In this document: piece by piece, positions 31,925-40,450 of the stretch | How the letters are laid out: the number at the start of each line of letters is the position of its first letter | How positions within the stretch are numbered: position 1 is the stretch's first letter | Origin: Pseudomonadota bacterium | GTDB taxonomy: Bacteria; Pseudomonadota; Gammaproteobacteria; Steroidobacterales; Steroidobacteraceae | Direction: 5' to 3' | Assembly: GCA_021792755.1 (NCBI GenBank) | Contig: JAJYUA010000023.1 | Location: forward strand, 1 to 64,000 | Length of the DNA: 64,000 nucleotides | Notes under the pieces: generated by a model | Database searches by the model: none | The model's input: only the letters and a program-made list of their open reading frames with translations | What the model was told of the DNA's origin: nothing | Program-made: the position numbers and the translations under genes

Positions 31925-33484
31925 ATGAACAGACAGGACTACAGCATCGTTATCGCCGCCCACGGCAGCCGCGACCCGAGAGCCATCGAGGAGGTGGAGG
32001 CCCTCGTCGCCCTGATGAGGGCGCGCTCGCCCGAGCGCACCATCACCCACGGCTACCTGGAGTTCGCCCGTCCGACGCTCGACGAGGGCGTGCGCTCGGC
32101 CATCCAGGCGGGGGCGCGCCCGATCGTGATGCTGCCCGCGCTGCTGTTTGCCGCGACGCATGCCAAGAACGACATGCCCGGTGAGCTGGCGGTGCTCAAG
32201 AGGGAGTATCCGGCGGTTGAATTCCACTTCGGCGCGCCGGTGGATCTGCATCCGGCATTCCTGCGTCTCGCGCAGCAGCGCATCACCGAGGCCGAGGCGC
32301 GCTCCGGCCGGGTGCTCAAGCGTGCCGAGGCGTGTCTCGTGGTGGTCGGCCGCGGCACGTCGGATCCTGACGCCAACTCCGAGGTGTGCAAGCTCGCACG
32401 CATGCTGCACGAGGGGCTGGGTTTCGGTCAGTCGTACGTGTGCTACGCGGGCACCGCGGAACCGGGCATCAGAGAAGGCTTGCGCAGCGCCGCCCGCCTC
32501 GGCTGCGCGCGCATGGTGGTGTTTCCCTACTTCCTGTTCGACGGCCTGCTCGTGAAGCGCATCTATGCGGCGGCGGACGAGCTCGCCGAGCGCCATCCCG
32601 GGATCGAGGTCCTCAAGGCGGGCTATCTCGGACCGCACCAGGATGTGGCGGAGGTCTTTCTCGAGCGTGCGCGGGAAGGCCTGGAGGGCCGCGCGGCGAT
32701 GAACTGCTCGCTGTGCAAGTATCGGGTGCAGATCGTCGGTTTCGAGCAGCAGGTCGGTCAGGCGCAGCGTCCCCATCACCTGGCTGCGCGCGCCCGGCCG
32801 ATGGCGCCGGCGGCGCAGCCCGCCGCCGCCGCGCCCGCGCCGTACGAGCCTCACCCCATCGAGGCCGAGAGCTTCAGGATCATCGAGGCGGGCCGCGACT
32901 GGTCGGGGTGGGCCGCCGGGGAGCGGCGGGTGGCGCAGCGCCTGGTGCACACCAGCGGCGATCCCGACATCGTCGATGAGCTGTATTTCTCGCCCGGAGC
33001 GGTAGAGGCGGGCGTGCGTGCGCTGCTGCGCTGCCGCCGTGTCGTAGCGGACGTGACCATGGTCTCGAGCGGCCTGAAGCGCAGTCTCCTCGATCAGCTG
33101 GGGCTCGCGGTCTGGTGCGGCGTTCACGACCGGGAAACGCAGGTGTTGGCTGACAACACCGGCCTCACGCGCTCCGCGGCGGGCATCCGTCGTGCGTGGG
33201 AGCGGTGGGGCAACGACATCGTCCTCGCGATAGGCGACGCTCCCACCGCGGTGATGGAGGCGGTGCGCCTGGTGCGCGAGCAGGGCTGGCGGCCGCAGCT
33301 GATCGTGGGGCTTCCGGTGGGCTTCGTCGGCACCCGTGAATGCAAGGAGGCGTTGCGCAAGTGCCTGCAGGTGCCCCGGATCACCAATCGCGGGACGCGC
33401 GGCGGCTCGCCCTGGGCGGCGAGTGTCGTCAATGCCCTGCTCATCGCGGCCGTCGATCATCTGGCGGGAGCGTGCAGGCCGTGA
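31925..33484 (+). CDS. cbiX-cbiC: CbiX cobaltochelatase fused to CbiC methylmutase
   Basis: A 519-residue fusion. Residues about 1-260 are CbiX, the class II chelatase that puts cobalt into sirohydrochlorin: [13 protein letters not shown] with one catalytic histidine, [16 protein letters not shown] with the second, and [17 protein letters not shown] linker with CSLCKYR (about residues 260-266), a His pair and an Ala/Pro-rich run follows. Residues about 315-519 are CbiC/CobH, precorrin-8X methylmutase, with the catalytic histidine in [26 protein letters not shown] and [16 protein letters not shown]. The fusion joins an early and a late step. The protein starts at ATG 31925, 10 bases after cbiE. 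Confidence 0.92.
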   Translation: MNRQDYSIVIAAHGSRDPRAIEEVEALVALMRARSPERTITHGYLEFARPTLDEGVRSAIQAGARPIVMLPALLFAATHAKNDMPGELAVLKREYPAVEFHFGAPVDLHPAFLRLAQQRITEAEARSGRVLKRAEACLVVVGRGTSDPDANSEVCKLARMLHEGLGFGQSYVCYAGTAEPGIREGLRSAARLGCARMVVFPYFLFDGLLVKRIYAAADELAERHPGIEVLKAGYLGPHQDVAEVFLERAREGLEGRAAMNCSLCKYRVQIVGFEQQVGQAQRPHHLAARARPMAPAAQPAAAAPAPYEPHPIEAESFRIIEAGRDWSGWAAGERRVAQRLVHTSGDPDIVDELYFSPGAVEAGVRALLRCRRVVADVTMVSSGLKRSLLDQLGLAVWCGVHDRETQVLADNTGLTRSAAGIRRAWERWGNDIVLAIGDAPTAVMEAVRLVREQGWRPQLIVGLPVGFVGTRECKEALRKCLQVPRITNRGTRGGSPWAASVVNALLIAAVDHLAGACRP

Positions 33485-34611
33485 GCACCGGGGCCGGGCG
33501 CATCGCTTTCGACCTCAACGTGCGGGCGCAGAACGGCATGCGCCGCGGACGCACGACGGGGGCCTGCGCGACGGCCGCCGTGAAGGCGGCGCTGTTGTTG
33601 CTGGTGCACGGGGAAAGCGTCGGCGAGGTCGAGATCGGCCTGCCGGACCCGCGTTACAGCCTGAAGGTGCCGGTCCGAGCAGTATACAGGCTGGACGGCG
33701 GCGCGGTGCGCGCCGAGGTCATCAAGCAGGCCGGCGACGATCCGGACTGTACCGACGGCGCCACGATCTTCGCCTCGGTCCGCCGCAACGGGCTCGGCGA
33801 GGTGCGCTTCCTGGCCGGTCCCGGGGTGGGCACCATCACCCAGCCCGGCATCCGCATCCCGGTCGGGGAGCCGGCGATCAACCCGGTGCCGAGACAGATG
33901 ATGCGCGAGGCCGTGCAGGAGGTGCTGGAAGGCGCAGACGAGGGCTTCGATCTCGCCATCGGCTGCGAGGGCGGCGAGGTCCTCGCTCGCAAGACCTTCA
34001 ATCCCCGGCTCGGCATCGTCGGCGGCATCTCCATTCTCGGCACCAGCGGCCTGGTCGAGCCCATGTCCCTCTCGGCCTACATGGCTTCCATCGAGGTCTA
34101 TATCCGCGTCGCGCTCGCCGAGGGAGCGGAGGTGGCCTACGCGCCCGGCAAGATCGGCACCGCGTTCGCGCGCTCGGCGCTGAAGCTGCCGCCGAAGCGT
34201 ATCGTGGCCGTCTCCAACTTCATCGGTTTTGCGCTCGAGTGCACCGAGCGTGAGCTCGCCGCGCAGAACCGCAGGCTGCCGGCGCTCTGGCTCGTCGGTC
34301 ATCCCGGCAAGCTCGCCAAGCCGCTCGCGGGCGACTGGGATACTCACTGCGGCAAAAGCGCCATGGCCATGCACGCGGTGGCGCGGGTCGCCGCCGAGTG
34401 CGGATTCACCCCGCGGCAGATCGCGGCCATCGAGCGCTCAAACACCGTGGAGGCGGTGCTCGAATCGCTGCGGGATCACCCGCGTGCGCGGCAAGTGTGG
34501 CGCGAAGTGGAGGAGCGCGTTGCCGCGCTGATGCGCTCGCGGCTCACGCGGGTGGACCGGGTCGAAGTGCGTCTTTTCGGTTTGGGCGGCATGGCATTGG
34601 GACAGGCGTGA
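33481..34611 (+). CDS. cbiD: Cobalt-precorrin-5B C1-methyltransferase CbiD
   Basis: A 376-residue enzyme of the oxygen-independent pathway. The family signature [18 protein letters not shown] opens the protein, with [34 protein letters not shown], and [16 protein letters not shown] further on. The GTG start overlaps the preceding stop (GTGA). CbiD does not occur in the aerobic pathway, so its presence with CbiG indicates ring contraction without oxygen. Confidence 0.95.
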   Translation: MSTGAGRIAFDLNVRAQNGMRRGRTTGACATAAVKAALLLLVHGESVGEVEIGLPDPRYSLKVPVRAVYRLDGGAVRAEVIKQAGDDPDCTDGATIFASVRRNGLGEVRFLAGPGVGTITQPGIRIPVGEPAINPVPRQMMREAVQEVLEGADEGFDLAIGCEGGEVLARKTFNPRLGIVGGISILGTSGLVEPMSLSAYMASIEVYIRVALAEGAEVAYAPGKIGTAFARSALKLPPKRIVAVSNFIGFALECTERELAAQNRRLPALWLVGHPGKLAKPLAGDWDTHCGKSAMAMHAVARVAAECGFTPRQIAAIERSNTVEAVLESLRDHPRARQVWREVEERVAALMRSRLTRVDRVEVRLFGLGGMALGQA

Positions 34612-35342
34612 TGAAAGTGGGAGCGTTTTTTGGTGTGGGGGCCGGTCCGGGGCCGGCGGGGCTCGTGCCCGTGGCGGCGCTCGAGGCGCTGCGCCGGGCC
34701 GAGGTGATCTACCTGCCGCGCGCGCGTTCCTCGGAGTGCTCTGTGGCGAGGCAGTGTCTCGGCGGCCTCGACATTCCGGTATCGAAGCTGCGCGAGATCG
34801 AGTTCGAGATGGATCCGGACCGCGCGGTGTTGCGGGCGCATTACGGCGCGTTGGCGCGCGACATCGCCGCCGAGCTGCTCGCCGGATGCGATGTGGCGTA
34901 TCTTACCATCGGCGATCCGATGACTTTTTCCACGTATGGCTACACTCTTGCGGCGCTGCGCGAGTGTCTGCCTGCGGCCGAGATCCGCACCTTTCCCGGG
35001 GTCACGAGCTTCGCCGCCGCCGCCGCGGCCCTCGGCTGGCCGCTCGGGGAAGGCAAGGAGCGCATGCTGGTGCTGCCCTGTCCCGACGATGCGGACTCGC
35101 TCCGTCGGGACATCGAGAGCCACGACGTGGTGGTGTTGATGAAGATCGGCGCCCGTCTGCCCTGGGTGATCGCGCTGCTCAACGAGTTGGGAATAGCCGC
35201 ACACTGCGCGCTCGCGGCCCGGATCGGTCTGCCCGGGGAGGTGCTGTGCGCGGACTTGAGCGAGCTCGACGGCCGGCCGCAGACCGGGTATCTGTCCACG
35301 ATGTTGATCCGCCGGCAGGAGCGGGAGCGACGGCACACGTGA
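34611..35342 (+). CDS. cbiL: Precorrin-2 C20-methyltransferase CbiL/CobI
   Basis: A 243-residue tetrapyrrole methylase acting early in corrin synthesis. Motifs are VGAGPGPAGLVPVAAL, RAEVIYLPRARSSE, the AYLTIGDPMTFSTYGY motif typical of C20 methylases and TFPGVTSFAAAAAALG. The start codon ATG 34611 shares its first base with the stop of cbiD (TGATG). Cobalt or metal-free substrate cannot be told from sequence; the surrounding Cbi enzymes favour cobalt-factor II. Confidence 0.92.
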   Translation: MKVGAFFGVGAGPGPAGLVPVAALEALRRAEVIYLPRARSSECSVARQCLGGLDIPVSKLREIEFEMDPDRAVLRAHYGALARDIAAELLAGCDVAYLTIGDPMTFSTYGYTLAALRECLPAAEIRTFPGVTSFAAAAAALGWPLGEGKERMLVLPCPDDADSLRRDIESHDVVVLMKIGARLPWVIALLNELGIAAHCALAARIGLPGEVLCADLSELDGRPQTGYLSTMLIRRQERERRHT

Positions 35343-36160
35343 AGGTGTTCTTCATCGGCGCCGGTCCCGGCGCCCCGGACCTCATCACCGTGCGCGGCGC
35401 GAAGATCCTCGAGCGGGTACCCGTGGTGATGTACGCCGGCTCGCTGGTCCCGCGGCAGATCCTGTGTCACTGCCGCGCCGATGCCGAGATCATCGACACG
35501 GCCTCGCTCGACCTCGATCAGCAGGAGGCCTGCTACCGGCGGGCCCAGACCGCCGGCCTGGATGTGGCGCGGCTGCACTCGGGAGATCCCGCCATCTATG
35601 GCGCCACCGCCGAGCAGATGCGTCGTCTGGAGACGCTGCGCATCGATTACGAGGTGGTGCCCGGGGTGTCCTCGTTCACCGCGGCGGCCGCCTCGCTTGC
35701 CAGCGAGCTCACCAAGCCGGCGGTGTCACAGACGGTGATTCTGACACGCGTGTCGGGGCGTGCCTCGGCCGTGCCCGAGCGCGAGCGGCTGGCCGAGCTC
35801 GCCCGGTCGGGCGCGACGCTGTGCGTTTTTCTCTCCGGCCCGCACCTGAAGCGCATCGTGGGCGAGCTCAGCCCGCACTATCCGCCCGACACCCCGGTTG
35901 CCCTGGTGTACCGGGCGAGCTGGCCGGATGAGCGCTCCCATCGCAGCACGCTCGGGCGTCTGCTGCGGGAAATCAGGCTGCGGGACTGGCGGCTCACCAC
36001 GCTGCTGCTGGTCGGCGGGGCGTTGAGCGGCGGGCCGGCGCTCGAATCGCGCCTGTATGCGCCCGACTACCCGCACATCTTTCGCCCGGCCCGGCGAAAA
36101 GGCAAACGCGCCGGACGGCGGACGGCTGGCGCGCGCAAGCCGGCCGGAGCCGACTCATGA
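35339..36160 (+). CDS. cbiF: Precorrin-4 C11-methyltransferase CbiF/CobM
   Basis: A 273-residue methylase. FIGAGPGAPDLITVRGAKIL opens the protein, then PVVMYAGSLVP, LHSGDPAIYGATAEQM, VVPGVSSFTAAAASLASELT and PVALVYRASWPDE, all typical of CbiF/CobM. The last 25 residues are an Arg/Lys-rich tail not needed for the fold. GTG 35339 overlaps the cbiL stop. Its own stop overlaps the start of cbiG, inside a repeat element. Confidence 0.94.
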   Translation: MKVFFIGAGPGAPDLITVRGAKILERVPVVMYAGSLVPRQILCHCRADAEIIDTASLDLDQQEACYRRAQTAGLDVARLHSGDPAIYGATAEQMRRLETLRIDYEVVPGVSSFTAAAASLASELTKPAVSQTVILTRVSGRASAVPERERLAELARSGATLCVFLSGPHLKRIVGELSPHYPPDTPVALVYRASWPDERSHRSTLGRLLREIRLRDWRLTTLLLVGGALSGGPALESRLYAPDYPHIFRPARRKGKRAGRRTAGARKPAGADS

Positions 36161-36987
36161 CAAAGCCGTCTGAGCCGATCTTGAACGGCCGCGGACCGGC
36201 CCGGCAGGAGCGAGGCGCGGGGACGAGGCCGCGCAGCGAGCGGTTGGGCGTGTGGCCCGTGCGCGCCCAGGGCGAGCCGCTGGCGAGCCTGCTGGCGCAG
36301 CGGCTCGACGGCGAGGCGCATCGGCCCTGGCAGCGCCCCGAACCGCAACGCGAGCAGTTCCGCGAGCGCTTCGCGCACTGCTCGCACTGGGTGTTGGTGA
36401 TGGCCGCCGGGATCGCGGTCCGCTTCCTCGACGGATTCATCGAGGACAAGCATCGAGACCCGGCCGTGGTGGTGATCGACGAGGCGGGGCGTCACGCCAT
36501 CGCGCTTCTCGGCGGTCACGAGGCCGGCGCCAATGCGCTCGCCTACCGGGTCGCCAACGCAGTGGGCGCAGTTCCGGTGGTGACCACGGCGACGGAGGCG
36601 GGCAAGCCTCTGGTGGCGGGAATCGGCTGCCGCAAGGGCGTCGGCGCGGATCGGATCGAGGATTGTTTGTTGCATGCGCTGCAAGGACGCTCATTGGAGG
36701 AGGTTCGTGAGCTCGTCACCGTCGACCTGAAGGCCCGCGAGCCGGGGCTGCTCGAGTTCTCCGGCGCGCACGACATCCCGCTGCGCGTCATTGCGCGCGA
36801 GCAGATCTCGGCCCGCGCCTGGGTCACCGAGCCCTCCGACTGGGTCCGGCGGACCCTCGGAGTGCAGGGGGTGTGTGAGCCGTGCGCGCTCATTGCCTCG
36901 CCGCGCGGCAAGCTTATCGTGCCCAAGACCTGCCGCGGCGGCGTGGCGGTCGCGTTGGCAGCCGATGCGCCATGGGGGGTGTCATGA
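36157..36987 (+). CDS. cbiG: Cobalt-precorrin-5A hydrolase CbiG
   Basis: A 276-residue protein that opens the delta-lactone of cobalt-precorrin-5A in the anaerobic route. The conserved N-terminal part (WVLVMAAGIAVRFLDGFIEDKHRDPAVVVIDEAGRHAIALLGGHEAGAN, split over about 80-130) is followed by a C-terminal CbiG domain with VAGIGCRKGV and a CEPCALIASPRGKLIVPK end. Residues 1-29 (MTKPSEPILNGRG onward) are not part of the family; they are encoded by a dispersed repeat element and resemble the possible N-terminal extension of PilF. The ATG overlaps the cbiF stop. Confidence 0.9.
   Translation: MTKPSEPILNGRGPARQERGAGTRPRSERLGVWPVRAQGEPLASLLAQRLDGEAHRPWQRPEPQREQFRERFAHCSHWVLVMAAGIAVRFLDGFIEDKHRDPAVVVIDEAGRHAIALLGGHEAGANALAYRVANAVGAVPVVTTATEAGKPLVAGIGCRKGVGADRIEDCLLHALQGRSLEEVRELVTVDLKAREPGLLEFSGAHDIPLRVIAREQISARAWVTEPSDWVRRTLGVQGVCEPCALIASPRGKLIVPKTCRGGVAVALAADAPWGVS
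36163..36245 (+). repeat. Dispersed GC-rich element, copy B
   Basis: This copy lies on the cbiF/cbiG junction, within the coding sequence of the cbiG N-terminus. TTGAACGGCC (36181-36190) is followed by CCGGCCCGGCAGGAGCGAGG. The core matches 58484-58524 (TTGAACGGCC, then CCGGCCCCGGAGGCGCGAGG) and the flanks match 15479-15556. The reading frame stays open through it. Confidence 0.6.
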
Positions 36988-38570
36988 GTCAGGGCAGCGG
37001 TCGCGGCGTCCTCAACCTCGTGTCCGTCGGACCGGGTCTTGCGGAGTTCATCCTGCCGCAGGCGGTGCAGGCGCTGCGCGCGAGCGAGGTGATCGTCGGC
37101 TACGAGCTGTATCTGAAATGGATCCAACCCTGGATCTGCGGCAAGGAGATCCATTCCCCGCCGCTCACCCGGGAGCGCGAGCGTGCCCGGCTCGCCATCG
37201 AGGCGGCGCGCCTGGGCAGGCGTGTGGCGCTCGTTTCAAGCGGCGACATCGGCATTTATGCCATGGCATCGCTCGCCTTCGAGGAGATGCGCGAGGATGA
37301 TACGTTCGAGGTCGCCGTCATCCCGGGCGTAACGGCGGCCAATGCCTGCGCATCGCTCCTCGGCGCGCCGCTGTCGCACGATTTCGCCACCTTGAGCCTC
37401 TCGGACCTCATGTGCCCGTGGGAGTGGATCGAGCAGCGCGCCCGCCACATCGGCGCCGCCGATCTGGCGTGCGTGCTGTACAACGTGCAGAGCCAGGCCC
37501 GATCGGACGGGGTTTACCGCGTGCTCGCGATTTTGCAGGAGCATAAATCTCCCGACACCCTGTGCGGCGTGGTGCGCAATGCCTACCGTCCCGGGGGGAT
37601 CGCGAGCGTGCACCGGTTGGCGGAGCTGCCGGCGCAGACGTTCGACATGCTGACCACGATCGTGATCGGCAACCGGTTCACCCGCCGCAGGCGTGAGTGG
37701 ATCTACACGCCGCGGGGCTACCACGCTTGGTCCGAGGGGGCGGCGCCCGCCTCACCGCAACTGCCGTCGCGGGCCATCTGGGTATTCTCCGGAACCCGGG
37801 ACGGCAACGAGGTGGCGCGGCGGCTTGCAGCCGAGGGCCACCCGGTGGTCGTCTCGACCGCGACCGACTACGGTGGCGAGGTTGCGCGCCTGAGCTGTCA
37901 GGGTGTGGCCGTGTGGTCGGGCCGGCAGGGCACGGAGCCGCGGCGGCAGGCGCTCGAGCGCGGCGCCGCCCGCCTGATCCTCGATGCCACGCACCCGCAC
38001 GCGGCGCAGATCTCCGCACAGCTGATGGAGCTCTCCCGGCGGCTCGGCATCCCTTACCTGCGCTTCGAGCGCCCGAGCCTGCTTGATCCGCGCAAGGCGA
38101 TCGTCTGCGACGATGCGGCCGATGCGGCCCGGCGCGCGATCGGACTCGGCCGGCGGATTTTCCTCGCGACGGGCTCGAAGGACCTGGAGACCTTCGTGCG
38201 CGCCCCGGGCGCGCAGCGGTGCGAGTGGTTCGTGCGTCTGACGCCCGATCCGCAGCGGCTCTCGAGGGCCATCGCGCTCGGCATCGCGCGCGAGCGCATC
38301 CTGGCCATGCAGGGACCGTTCCCCGCCGAGCTCAACCGGGTGCTGTGGCGCTCGCAGCGCATCGAGTGCGTCGTCACCAAGGATTCGGGCGGCACCGGCG
38401 GGTATGCCGAGAAGCAAAGCGCCGCGGACGAGCTCGGCATTCCGCTGCTGGTGATCCGCCGGCCGCATGTCGCCTATCCTCGTCAGGTCGCCGATGTGGA
38501 GGAGGCCGTGCGGGAGGCGGCGCAGCTGTTGAGCGCCCGCACGGCGCCCGGCGCCGGGAGCATGTCATGA
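36984..38570 (+). CDS. cbiH-cbiJ: CbiH/CobJ methyltransferase fused to CbiJ/CobK reductase
   Basis: A 528-residue fusion. Residues 1-250 are precorrin-3B C17-methyltransferase, which methylates C17 and contracts the ring: VSVGPGLAEFILPQAV, GYELYLKWI, LVSSGDIGIYAMAS, VIPGVTAANACASLLG and YNVQSQARSDGVYR. After a short linker, residues about 270-528 are precorrin-6A reductase: IWVFSGTRDGNEVARRL, LILDATHPHAAQISAQL, ATGSKDLETF and VVTKDSGGTGGYAEKQ. ATG 36984 overlaps the cbiG stop. Fusions of these two enzymes are known in other lineages. Confidence 0.92.
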   Translation: MSQGSGRGVLNLVSVGPGLAEFILPQAVQALRASEVIVGYELYLKWIQPWICGKEIHSPPLTRERERARLAIEAARLGRRVALVSSGDIGIYAMASLAFEEMREDDTFEVAVIPGVTAANACASLLGAPLSHDFATLSLSDLMCPWEWIEQRARHIGAADLACVLYNVQSQARSDGVYRVLAILQEHKSPDTLCGVVRNAYRPGGIASVHRLAELPAQTFDMLTTIVIGNRFTRRRREWIYTPRGYHAWSEGAAPASPQLPSRAIWVFSGTRDGNEVARRLAAEGHPVVVSTATDYGGEVARLSCQGVAVWSGRQGTEPRRQALERGAARLILDATHPHAAQISAQLMELSRRLGIPYLRFERPSLLDPRKAIVCDDAADAARRAIGLGRRIFLATGSKDLETFVRAPGAQRCEWFVRLTPDPQRLSRAIALGIARERILAMQGPFPAELNRVLWRSQRIECVVTKDSGGTGGYAEKQSAADELGIPLLVIRRPHVAYPRQVADVEEAVREAAQLLSARTAPGAGSMS

Positions 38571-39724
38571 TCGGGCGTATTCCGGTCACGGTGGTGAGCG
38601 GCTTTCTGGGCTCCGGCAAGACGACGTTGCTGTGCGACCTGCTCGGCCAGCGGCGGGATCTGCGTCTCGCGGTGCTGATCAACGAGCTCGGCGAAGTGTC
38701 GATCGACGGCGCGCTGGCTCGTGGCAGCGCGCTGCGCTCGCAAGGCTCGCCGGGCGGCGGGGGCGATTCGGGGCCGGTCGAGGTCGTCGACTTTGCGCAA
38801 GGACTCATCGCCTACGCGGAAGATGCGAAGTTCGCGCCGACCCTGTCGGAGCTGGCCCGCCGGCGGGACCGTATCGATCATGTGCTCATCGAGACATCGG
38901 GGGTGGCGTTGCCCACGGCGGTCATGGCGCGCCTGCAGGAGCCGCAGCTGTCCGCCGACTTCGTGCTGGATGCCGCCCTGACGGTGGTGGATGTTCCGCT
39001 GCTGCTGTCCGGGGAGCTCGAACCGGCCGATCGAGCCGGCGCGGTGGCGAAAGCCGTGGGGACGCTGTTCGAGCGGCAGCTGGAGCAGGCCGACGTGGTG
39101 GTGCTGAACAAGATCGACGGCCTCGGGGAGCGGCAGTTGCTCGAGGCCGAGGAACGGGTCCGCAAGAGGGCGCCGGGCGTGCGGTTCATCGAGCTGGCGC
39201 ACGATGCCCGGCTCGATGCGCGCGTGGCGCTCGGCCTCAAGCTGCATCAGCCCGGCAAGACGGCCCTCGAGCGGGCAGCCGCGGGCCCTGCGGTGCCTCT
39301 TCCCGGCACCGAGTGGCAGCCGCTCGCCGATCACGGCCGGGTGGACGGTCACAGCCACTCGGGCCTGAGCGCCCACGCGCACGGTCTGAGCACCCACACG
39401 CACTTCCACCAGCAGGACCCGGGTTGGCTCTCCTTCGTGCTGCGCAGCGGCGAGGCGCAAGACGTGGCCCGGCTCCGGCAGGCCATCGCGCACGCGGCCT
39501 CGAGCGAGCCGCTGCTGCGCTGCAAGGGCTTTGTCACGGATGAGGCGGGCGCATCGGTGCTGGTGCAAGCTGTGCGGACTCGCGTCGTTTCCGGCAGGGT
39601 CCCCGGTGCGCAGGCGTTGCCGGGACCGGCCCGCGCCGGCGAGCTCGTGTTCATCGGCTATCACTTGAACCGTGCGCGGGTGGCGTCCATCCTCACCGGC
39701 GCGACGGGCGCGATCTGGCGTTGA
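38567..39724 (+). CDS. cobW: CobW-family GTPase lacking the CxCC motif
   Basis: A 385-residue COG0523 G3E GTPase, a metallochaperone-like family; CobW is thought to supply cobalt for corrin synthesis. Walker A is GFLGSGKTT (residues 12-20), the switch region has LINELGEVSIDG, G4 is NKIDG, and the C-terminal CobW_C domain contains RCKGFV. The usual CxCC metal site, in a context like NGCICCTVADDF, is replaced by QGLIAYAEDAKF (residues 78-89): all three cysteines are gone. Instead, a His-rich segment lies at residues 256-281 (His 256, 262, 264, 270, 272, 277, 279, 281) before the C-terminal domain. It overlaps the CbiH-CbiJ stop. Confidence 0.9.
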   Translation: MIGRIPVTVVSGFLGSGKTTLLCDLLGQRRDLRLAVLINELGEVSIDGALARGSALRSQGSPGGGGDSGPVEVVDFAQGLIAYAEDAKFAPTLSELARRRDRIDHVLIETSGVALPTAVMARLQEPQLSADFVLDAALTVVDVPLLLSGELEPADRAGAVAKAVGTLFERQLEQADVVVLNKIDGLGERQLLEAEERVRKRAPGVRFIELAHDARLDARVALGLKLHQPGKTALERAAAGPAVPLPGTEWQPLADHGRVDGHSHSGLSAHAHGLSTHTHFHQQDPGWLSFVLRSGEAQDVARLRQAIAHAASSEPLLRCKGFVTDEAGASVLVQAVRTRVVSGRVPGAQALPGPARAGELVFIGYHLNRARVASILTGATGAIWR

Positions 39725-39743
39725 CCATCGGAGGCTTGCGACG

Positions 39744-40346
39744 GTGAAGACCGACCCCGACTCCCACAAGCGCATGACCCAGCGGCACAAGGAGGGTTTC
39801 GAGCGCAAGAAGGCGGCGGCCACCAAGGAAAAGGGCCTGCTGATCGTCAACACCGGTACGGGCAAGGGCAAGTCGACCGCGGCGTTCGGCATGGGGCTGC
39901 GCGTGCTTGGCCACGGCATGAAGCTCGGCGTGGTGCAATTCATCAAGGGTGCTTTGCCGAGCGCCGAGCGGCGCTTGCTCTCGGCGCAGCCCAACTGCGA
40001 GTTCCATGTCGTCGGCGAAGGCTACACCTGGAATACCCAGGACCGCGCAGCCGACATCCGCACCGCGCGCAAGGGCTGGGCGGAGGCGGTGCGCATGATC
40101 GGCGATCCGTCCTTCGGGATGGTGATTCTCGATGAGCTCAACATCGTGCTGAAGTACCAGTATCTCGATCTCGAGGAGGTGCTTGAAGTGTTGCGCCGCC
40201 GCCGCGAGATGCTGCACGTGGTCGTCACGGGACGCCATGCGCCCCAGCCGCTCATCGACCTGGCGGATCTGGTGAGCGAGGTCCGGCCGGTGAAGCATCC
40301 CTACCGCGAGCAGGGCATCAAGGCGCAGGCGGGCGTGGAGTTCTAG
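39744..40346 (+). CDS. cobO: Corrinoid adenosyltransferase CobO
   Basis: A 200-residue CobA/CobO-type ATP:corrinoid adenosyltransferase that attaches the 5'-deoxyadenosyl ligand. The P-loop is NTGTGKGKSTAAFGMG (about residues 35-50), with VVQFIKGA, the MVILDELNIVLKYQYL box and VVTGRHAP. The N-terminal basic helix (HKEGFERKKAAA) is also typical. The GTG start at 39744 has GGAGG at 39730-39734. The gene follows cobW after a 19-base spacer. Confidence 0.94.
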   Translation: MKTDPDSHKRMTQRHKEGFERKKAAATKEKGLLIVNTGTGKGKSTAAFGMGLRVLGHGMKLGVVQFIKGALPSAERRLLSAQPNCEFHVVGEGYTWNTQDRAADIRTARKGWAEAVRMIGDPSFGMVILDELNIVLKYQYLDLEEVLEVLRRRREMLHVVVTGRHAPQPLIDLADLVSEVRPVKHPYREQGIKAQAGVEF

Positions 40347-40450
40347 CGTGAAGCCCCGGATCGGACATCCCGTGCCCCCCGCGTCCCGCGACCCTTGCGC
40401 CTGTGGCGCTTCGCGCTTGCGGGTCGGCCCGCGGCCGATGGGCAGCTGAC

